Of a stretch of DNA of 64,000 nucleotides, positions 58,371 to 64,000 are shown in pieces (position 1 is the first letter of the stretch; each line of letters starts with the position of its first letter). The position numbers and the translations under genes are program-made. Source of the DNA: Nitrosomonas marina (lineage in GTDB: Bacteria > Pseudomonadota > Gammaproteobacteria > Burkholderiales > Nitrosomonadaceae); NCBI RefSeq assembly GCF_900111605.1, contig NZ_FOIA01000004.1, forward strand, positions 62,001 to 126,000, in the 5' to 3' direction. The notes under the pieces were generated by a model, which saw only the letters and a list, made by a program, of their open reading frames with translations, was not told the origin of the DNA and searched no databases.

Positions 58371-58814
58371 ATGAATACGCCTGCTTTCAATGACACGATG
58401 CGCAAATTCGGTGCGCCACAAACGGTTATCCATTCGTTCCGACACTGGAGCGTTATGCTTCGTCCTGCTCAGGTCACGCTAGGCGCGTTGGTGCTGGCTG
58501 CGCATGAGCCTGCAAGGGCGTTCTCAGAACTCAGTGTAGACAGTTTTGCTGAACTGCGTGAAACAGTTAATCAAATTGAAAGTGCGCTGACCAGGGCATT
58601 CCAGTATGACAAAATTAATTATCTGATGCTGATGATGGTTGACCCGGATGTGCATTTTCATGTTATTCCTCGCTACGCGCAACCCAGGCAGTTTGATGAT
58701 ATTGAGTTCATTGATTCAGGCTGGCCTGCGGCGCCGAATCTGGGCAATGTGAACGAAACCGGTGAACGGACAAACCAATTGATTATCGAGCGAATTAAAA
58801 CCTGCTGGTTATGA
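58371..58814 (+). CDS. HIT-family nucleotide hydrolase/transferase
   Basis: 147 residues; the histidine-triad motif DPDVHFHVIPRY (HxHxI type) near residue 99 and LRPAQVTLGALVLAAH early. The start is ATG 58371, preceded by AAGGAG. HIT proteins cleave or transfer nucleotidyl groups, so it may process a nucleotide-linked product of the NTP-transferase. Overlaps the desaturase start. Confidence 0.85.
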   Translation: MNTPAFNDTMRKFGAPQTVIHSFRHWSVMLRPAQVTLGALVLAAHEPARAFSELSVDSFAELRETVNQIESALTRAFQYDKINYLMLMMVDPDVHFHVIPRYAQPRQFDDIEFIDSGWPAAPNLGNVNETGERTNQLIIERIKTCWL

Positions 58815-59944
58815 ACGAAACTGAAGCGGATAAGGCCGGGAAAACTGCAATCGCATACCAGGCTGAACGAACGGTACAGCCGGAAAAAAACGGCGAGGTA
58901 TTTTCACTGCGTGAGGCGCATAATCTGGTAAGCGACCTGATGACCCCGAATCCATGGATTTACTGGGCGGATTTTTTGTTTAATATCGTTGTTGGATGGA
59001 CAGCGTTTTTTACTGCGCTGATGTCACCACTGTTTTCGCTGTGGCAGATCGGTGCTTATTTGATTGCCGTGCTGGCTTTGTACCGTGCAGCCATTTTTGT
59101 GCACGAACTGGCGCACCTGAAGAAAGGAACGTTTCAAACATTCCGTTTGGTGTGGAATTGCCTGTGTGGTATTCCCTTTATGATTCCGTCGTTTACGTAT
59201 GACGGGGTGCATAATGACCACCACAGGCGGGATGTTTACGGCACCCTGGATGACGGCGAATATTTGCCGTTTGCAACTCGGAAGCCCATGGAGATGGTCG
59301 GTTACGTGCTGTTGTCTTTCATCCTGCCATTGCTGCTGCTGGCGCGCTTTCTGTTGCTGACACCATTATCCTATCTGATTCCGCCGTTGCGTAAAATTGT
59401 TTGGGAGCGTGCTTCGTCGCTGACCATTGATCCGAATTACAAGCGTGCGGAGAATGCCATTCGTAACGACCACAACTGGCGGCAGCAGGAACTGGCGGCT
59501 TTTCTGTTTTCTTTCGCTATCGTCTCACTGATAATGCTGGAGGTGATTCCGCTTTCGGTGCTCGTGCTCTGGTATCTGGTTGCAGTGATGGTTTTTATAC
59601 TGAATTCACTGCGTACACTGGCGGCGCATGCGTACCGAAACCCGGGTGAGAAGCCGATGAGTCATGCTGAACAGTTTCTGGATTCCGTTAATGTTCCCGG
59701 TAATCCCCTAATAACGCCGCTATGGGCCCCTGTCGGACTGCGTTTTCATGCTACGCACCATCTTTTTATGAATATGCCATACCATAATCTGGGTAAAGCT
59801 CAGCGACGTCTGGTCAATGGGCTCAGTGATAATTCACTTTTTCTGACGACCATGCGTAAAAGTCTGTGGGATGCCTTGATGCGTATCTGGCAGGAGTCTG
59901 CGCGAGCAACAAATGCGTCTCGAAAAATGCATCACATTGAATGA
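58811..59944 (+). CDS. Membrane fatty-acid-desaturase-like protein
   Basis: 377 residues with several helices. Three His clusters of the membrane di-iron desaturase/hydroxylase fold are visible: HELAH near residue 98, HNDHHR near 136, and HATHH near 317. It could desaturate or hydroxylate a lipid. Its ATG overlaps the HIT stop and its TGA overlaps the next ATG, so the four genes are coupled. Confidence 0.85.
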   Translation: MNETEADKAGKTAIAYQAERTVQPEKNGEVFSLREAHNLVSDLMTPNPWIYWADFLFNIVVGWTAFFTALMSPLFSLWQIGAYLIAVLALYRAAIFVHELAHLKKGTFQTFRLVWNCLCGIPFMIPSFTYDGVHNDHHRRDVYGTLDDGEYLPFATRKPMEMVGYVLLSFILPLLLLARFLLLTPLSYLIPPLRKIVWERASSLTIDPNYKRAENAIRNDHNWRQQELAAFLFSFAIVSLIMLEVIPLSVLVLWYLVAVMVFILNSLRTLAAHAYRNPGEKPMSHAEQFLDSVNVPGNPLITPLWAPVGLRFHATHHLFMNMPYHNLGKAQRRLVNGLSDNSLFLTTMRKSLWDALMRIWQESARATNASRKMHHIE

Positions 59945-60678
59945 TGGCGGAATTTATTTCTGAAACAAAGGCGGGAACAGCTATAACACGGCTGGTGCTG
60001 TTGCGCCATGGCCAGAGTATTTGGAATCGGGATAAGATGTTTACCGGCTGGAGCGATGTTGCCTTAAGCTCAAAAGGCGAGCAGGAAGCTGAACGCGCCG
60101 GTGTTTTGCTGCAGCAGGCTGATTTCATCCTGGATTGCTGTTTTTCATCGACACTGCAGCGGGCGTTCGAAACGGCAAGAATTGTATTGTCAGCAATGGC
60201 ACTCAAATTGCCTGTACAAAAATGCTGGCGCCTGAATGAGCGGCATTATGGCGCACTTGAAGGTCTTGGGCGTTTGGCGGCAGTTCGAAAATTTGGACTA
60301 TGGCCGGTACTGCGCACGCAAATAAGTTATGATGGCGAGCCGCCCAGGCTTGAAATGGATGATGCGCGTTTTCCGGGCAATCAGTCCGGATACGCCGGAA
60401 TAGACGTTAAAGAGTTGCCGCTAGGTGAAAGCCTGAGGCTGGCAGCGCAACGTCTGCAGCCCTGCTGGCAGCGTATTATTAAACCGGAACTGGAACACGG
60501 CAGAAATGTGCTGATCGTATCGCACAAAAACCTGCTGCGCACGTTAATGGGGCAACTCGAGCATTTGACACCGCAGCAGGTGATGAAGCTGAAACTGCCG
60601 ACCGGCAGACCGCTTGTATATGAACTGGATCGGACATTAAAGCCTGTCAGACATTATTATATGGATGAAATATCTTGA
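59941..60678 (+). CDS. Phosphoglycerate-mutase-like protein (GpmA homologue with altered substrate site)
   Basis: 245 residues of the histidine phosphatase fold: LVLLRHGQSIWNRDKMFTGWSDV with the active His in RHG (22-24), and LNERHYGALEG near 98-107. Classical GpmA has QWRRGF for substrate phosphate binding; here the stretch is WPVLRTQI, so one Arg of the pair is missing. The second His motif is SHKNLLR (HKN at 195-197) instead of AHGNSLR. The role may therefore differ from glycolytic mutase. It is the last gene of the four-gene cluster. Confidence 0.75.
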   Translation: MMAEFISETKAGTAITRLVLLRHGQSIWNRDKMFTGWSDVALSSKGEQEAERAGVLLQQADFILDCCFSSTLQRAFETARIVLSAMALKLPVQKCWRLNERHYGALEGLGRLAAVRKFGLWPVLRTQISYDGEPPRLEMDDARFPGNQSGYAGIDVKELPLGESLRLAAQRLQPCWQRIIKPELEHGRNVLIVSHKNLLRTLMGQLEHLTPQQVMKLKLPTGRPLVYELDRTLKPVRHYYMDEIS

Positions 60679-60711
60679 TTATCCGCGGTATCACATACTG
60701 TATGTCAATGT

Positions 60712-61254
60712 ATGAACACTATCTACAGCTTCGCACCAATTGCGCAATCGAATGCCGAGATTCTGGTACTGGGCAGCATGCCGGGACGAGCGTCACTTGA
60801 TGCAAACCAGTATTACGCGCATCCACACAACGCTTTTTGGCGAATCATGGGCGAATTGCTCAATTTCGATCCCAAACATACCGCTTATTCTAAAAAAACA
60901 GACGCCCTGAAATCTGCACGCATAGCGCTCTGGGATGTATTGCAATCATGCAGACGGAAAGGCAGTCTAGATTCCAGTATTGAAATCAAGTCCCAGACGG
61001 TCAATGATTTCTCCGCTTTCTTTACAACATACACACAGATTCGCGCCGTTTTTTTTAATGGTGCCAAGGCGGAAGACTGCTTCAGGCGATATGTGCTAAA
61101 AAACCACATGCCAGAGCTGCAGCAGCAGATGCAGTTTATCCGCCTGCCATCCACAAGTCCGGCGCATGCTGCGCTGTCATTTGCTGAAAAACGTAATCGG
61201 TGGGAGCAAATATTTCGCGCAAAATTGTCAGATACATATCCTGTGAGCTATTAA
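60712..61254 (+). CDS. DNA-deoxyinosine glycosylase
   Basis: 180 residues of the uracil-DNA-glycosylase-like family. LVLGSMPGRASLDANQYYAHPHNAFWRIM near the start (parts: LGSMPGRASL, YYAHPHNAFW) and the C-terminal LPSTSPAHAALSF motif match hypoxanthine-DNA glycosylases. These remove deaminated adenine. Lies 34 bp after the phosphoglycerate-mutase-like gene, possibly in the same transcript. Confidence 0.82.
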   Translation: MNTIYSFAPIAQSNAEILVLGSMPGRASLDANQYYAHPHNAFWRIMGELLNFDPKHTAYSKKTDALKSARIALWDVLQSCRRKGSLDSSIEIKSQTVNDFSAFFTTYTQIRAVFFNGAKAEDCFRRYVLKNHMPELQQQMQFIRLPSTSPAHAALSFAEKRNRWEQIFRAKLSDTYPVSY

Positions 61255-61263
61255 TGCAATTCG

Positions 61264-62490
61264 ATGACGAAGGGTAATTTAAAAAACTGGCCGGCTTATT
61301 GGGAGCAGCTGCGTAAGGCATTGCTCGACCCCAAAGTCGATGAGGCGTTGCTGGAAAAATCGTTGCAGGAGGCCCGGGAGAAAATGCCGGTGCCGGTATT
61401 GTGGCTGATTGGCAAGACGCAGGCGGGCAAGACATCGATTATACGGGCGATGACCGGCAGCGAGACGGCTGAAATCGGCAACGGTTTTCAACCGTGCACG
61501 CGGCAATCGCATTTTTACGATTTTCCTGCGGAGATGCCTGTGGTGCGGTTTCTTGATACACGCGGCCTCGGCGAGGTGGCATACGATCCAGCGGAAGATA
61601 TCCGGTATTGCGAATCCAAGGCGCATTTGCTGATCGCCGTAATGAAAGTTGCGGATGTCAAACAGCAGGCGGTGTTTGATGTCTTGCATGCCATACGGAT
61701 GCGCCACCCCGAGTGGCCGGTGTTGATGGTGCAGACGGGATTGCATGAATGTTATCCGTTTGGCGGGCAACATGCTCAGCCATGGCCTTATGATCAGGCG
61801 CCGTTGCCGGATACGGTGCCCTCCGATCTGAAGCGTGCCTTACTGGCGCAACGCGAAGCAATTGCAGATTTACCCGGTCATGCGGCTATTCGCTGGGTTG
61901 CCGTCGATCTGACGCAGCCGGATGACGGTTATGATCCACCAGATTATGGACTCGAGGCCCTGTGGCAGGCGATTGAAGCACTGTCATCGCTGGGACTCGA
62001 GAATCTGTTACGAAGTGACAGTCGAGTACATGATTTGTTTGAACAAACGGCGCATCAGCATATCGTCGGTTATTCCACTACGGCTGCTGGGCTTGGTGCT
62101 TTACCGGTGGTTGATCTGGTTGCTGTTTCAGCGGTGCAGGCAAAACTGCTGCACAGTCTGGCGGTATTATATGGCCAGCCTTGGGACAAACGTACGATTA
62201 CTGAATTCCTCGGTTTAATGGGCGCGGGTGTGGCGACCGGTTATCTGGCACGCTGGGCCGGACGCGCGGTGGCCAAAGTCATCCCGTTTTTAGGGCAGAC
62301 AGTCGGTGCGTTATGGGGTGCCAGCGCCAGTGGTGCTGCTACTTATGCGCTGGGAAAGGCTGCGGTTTATTTTTTCGTCAGACATCGGAACCATCTGAAC
62401 GTGGATGCGGAAGCAATACGTCGTATTTATGCCGAGGAGCTTGAACGTGGCGCTGCCGTTCTGAAAAACCGGTTACGGGGTAAGTCCTGA
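61264..62490 (+). CDS. Membrane-associated GTPase with DUF697-like C-terminus
   Basis: 408 residues. P-loop LIGKTQAGKTSIIRAM near residue 45, a switch-II DTRGLGE near residue 99, then a C-terminal hydrophobic region (ATGYLARWAGRAVAKVIPFLG and the glycine-rich LWGASASGAATYALG) like YcjF/DUF697 proteins. It resembles ribosome-/membrane-linked GTPases of the Era family. A second such GTPase starts at the next base, so the two are a translation-coupled pair. Confidence 0.78.
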   Translation: MTKGNLKNWPAYWEQLRKALLDPKVDEALLEKSLQEAREKMPVPVLWLIGKTQAGKTSIIRAMTGSETAEIGNGFQPCTRQSHFYDFPAEMPVVRFLDTRGLGEVAYDPAEDIRYCESKAHLLIAVMKVADVKQQAVFDVLHAIRMRHPEWPVLMVQTGLHECYPFGGQHAQPWPYDQAPLPDTVPSDLKRALLAQREAIADLPGHAAIRWVAVDLTQPDDGYDPPDYGLEALWQAIEALSSLGLENLLRSDSRVHDLFEQTAHQHIVGYSTTAAGLGALPVVDLVAVSAVQAKLLHSLAVLYGQPWDKRTITEFLGLMGAGVATGYLARWAGRAVAKVIPFLGQTVGALWGASASGAATYALGKAAVYFFVRHRNHLNVDAEAIRRIYAEELERGAAVLKNRLRGKS

Positions 62491-64000
62491 ATGAAGACGT
62501 TATTCCATGGCATAGACACGTTCAGGTTGCTGGGTTTTCTTTTGTTTGTCCTGCCGTTTTTTGTGTTGTTGGGATTAGGTATGGTCTGGTTGTGGCAGCA
62601 GGGCTATCTGCTGATCTGGGGGCTGGTTATGCTGGCATGCACTGGTCTTGGCTATGGGCTGCAGCAATTGCTGGTAAGGCGCGACCGCAAACTGCTTGCT
62701 GAAGCAGTGACAGAGCCGAATCCGGAATGGCCCCTCAGCGCAGATGAAGCATGGGATCGTATTCAGTCCCTGGTGCAAGACTGCGACCCGGCAGACTGGC
62801 CATTGGAAAAAGGCGACTGGATTCTGGCATTGGGCCGACGTGCGCTGGAAACCGTTGCGCGCTGTTACTATCCGCAAGTCGACAGGCCTTTGCTCGAGTT
62901 GACCGTGCCACATACGTTGCTGGTAATTGAACGCGCCAGTCGCGACTTGCGGCATGATGTCATGGAAAACATACCGTTCAGTAACCGGCTGAAAATCGGC
63001 GCCCTGTTTCGCATGCAGCGCTGGAGAGACAGTGCTGAACAGGTTTTTGACATTTACCGGGCAGGGCGGGCGATTGTCAATCCTGTCGATGCGTTGCTTG
63101 GAGAGGCGTGGCGTCATTTGCGAGAACGCAGTTACGGTCAGGCGCGCGACGAGTTACACCGCTGGTTTTTGCGCACCTATATTCGAAAAGTCGGGTATTA
63201 CGCGATCGACCTGTACAGTGGCCGCCTGGTGCTGACCGATGATGAGCCGGTGACAACGCGTACCATGCGCTCTACCGCTGATATGCACCGTATGGATGAA
63301 ACGGTGGGTGCGGATAAGGTCGAGGAAGAGCCATTGCGTATTCTGGTGCTGGGTCGTTCCAATGCTGGAAAATCAAGTTTGATTAATGCGCTTTTTGGAA
63401 AATTAACAGCGGCTGCCGATATCCTGCCTGACAGCACCGAGATGCTGAAACCATTCGCACTGTCGCGCGCAGGTTTAACACAGGCTTTGGTCTTTGACAG
63501 CCCAGGGTGCGACAGCAAATACTTCGACAGTAAAAAGCTGCACGATGCAGCCAGGAACGCCGATCTGATTTTATGGGTCAGCCCTGTCAACCGGCCCGAT
63601 AGACAGATTGAGCGCGATTGTCTTGATTCGCTTAGGGTGTTTTTTTCAATACAGAAAACCCGCCGACCTCCGCCGTTGCTTGTTGTTGCTAGTCAAGTGG
63701 ATCGATTACGACCGGCGGGTGAATGGAATCCACCTTACGATCTGGCGCATCCACAAAATGCCAAAGCCGCCAATATTAGTGCTGCAGTAGCGGCGATTGC
63801 CGGCGATCTTGCCGTACCGATTGATCATGTTATTCCTGTCTGTCTGATGGAAAATCATGTCTACAACGTAGACGATACATTGTGGGCGGCAATTCTAAAT
63901 CACCAGGAAGAGGCTTTACGAGCACGCTTTCTGCGTTGTCTGGATGAAAAGAAAAATACGGAAAACTGGATTTTGCTGCGGCGTCAAATGATCAGTGCCG
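62491..64000 (+). CDS. Membrane GTPase, partner of the preceding gene (3' end cut by window)
   Basis: Starts with ATG immediately after the upstream TGA and continues open to the window end (503 codons visible). N-terminal pair of membrane helices (about 13-55), then a long helical region, then a GTPase domain: P-loop VLGRSNAGKSSLINALFG near residue 286, DSPGCDS near 330, and VASQVDRL in the place of NKxD. The order membrane anchor then GTPase differs from the previous gene. Function unknown. Confidence 0.78.
   Translation, partial: MKTLFHGIDTFRLLGFLLFVLPFFVLLGLGMVWLWQQGYLLIWGLVMLACTGLGYGLQQLLVRRDRKLLAEAVTEPNPEWPLSADEAWDRIQSLVQDCDPADWPLEKGDWILALGRRALETVARCYYPQVDRPLLELTVPHTLLVIERASRDLRHDVMENIPFSNRLKIGALFRMQRWRDSAEQVFDIYRAGRAIVNPVDALLGEAWRHLRERSYGQARDELHRWFLRTYIRKVGYYAIDLYSGRLVLTDDEPVTTRTMRSTADMHRMDETVGADKVEEEPLRILVLGRSNAGKSSLINALFGKLTAAADILPDSTEMLKPFALSRAGLTQALVFDSPGCDSKYFDSKKLHDAARNADLILWVSPVNRPDRQIERDCLDSLRVFFSIQKTRRPPPLLVVASQVDRLRPAGEWNPPYDLAHPQNAKAANISAAVAAIAGDLAVPIDHVIPVCLMENHVYNVDDTLWAAILNHQEEALRARFLRCLDEKKNTENWILLRRQMISA

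Overview
The window is a dense bacterial chromosome segment. Gene order and protein sequences look like a betaproteobacterium of the Nitrosomonadaceae type: rpmF-plsX-fabHDG-acpP-fabF, a full dcw cell-wall/division cluster, algH-ruvX-pyrR-pyrB-pyrX, a PEP-CTERM protein and an RpoN-type promoter. The species assignment is inference. No rRNA, CRISPR, prophage or intact insertion sequence is visible.

Layout. 1-6.7 kb: end of rpmF, then fatty-acid/phospholipid synthesis (plsX, fabH, fabD, fabG, acpP, fabF) and mltG. 6.7-9.3 kb: an unusual 866-residue protein that joins a lipid-phosphate-sugar synthase, a GtrA flippase-like domain and a membrane glycosyltransferase. 9.4-12.5 kb, minus strand: a cassette of a Tat-signal small protein, a PqqD-like protein, an HprK-related kinase and a nucleotidyltransferase-fold protein (the 'HPr-rel-A' type gene set). 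12.7-18.8 kb, minus strand: a czcCBA heavy-metal efflux operon. 19.7-37.6 kb: mraZ-rsmH-ftsL-ftsI-murE-murF-mraY-murD-ftsW-murG-murC-murB-ddl-ftsQ-ftsA-ftsZ. 37.8-46.8 kb: a potassium channel, a GlcF-like Fe-S protein, coq7, the algH-to-pyrX pyrimidine group and prlC. 46.8-49.6 kb: crcB, a decayed regulator remnant, a CDP-archaeol-synthase-family membrane protein and a DUF4114 PEP-CTERM protein. 49.7-55.2 kb, minus strand: acnA, a MITE-like element, three tRNAs (His, Arg, Pro), rho and trxA. 55.5-64 kb: a DNA glycosylase, a cysteine-desulfurase-like protein, a tight cluster (NTP-transferase, HIT, desaturase, phosphoglycerate-mutase-like), a deoxyinosine glycosylase and two adjacent membrane-associated GTPases, the second cut by the window end.

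Most interesting signal. The Tat-protein/PqqD-like/HprK-related/nucleotidyltransferase cassette looks like an uncharacterised peptide- or protein-modification system. Its first gene is preceded by a near-consensus sigma-54 promoter (12561-12580, minus). The PEP-CTERM gene 36 kb away has a perfect sigma-54 promoter (48597-48614, plus). About 85-93 bp upstream of each -24 element lies a similar 21-bp motif (ATGTCG, nine variable bases, ACAC). This suggests that one enhancer-binding regulator, perhaps a PrsR-like protein of exosortase systems, controls both. The sequence matches were made by eye; the co-regulation is inference.
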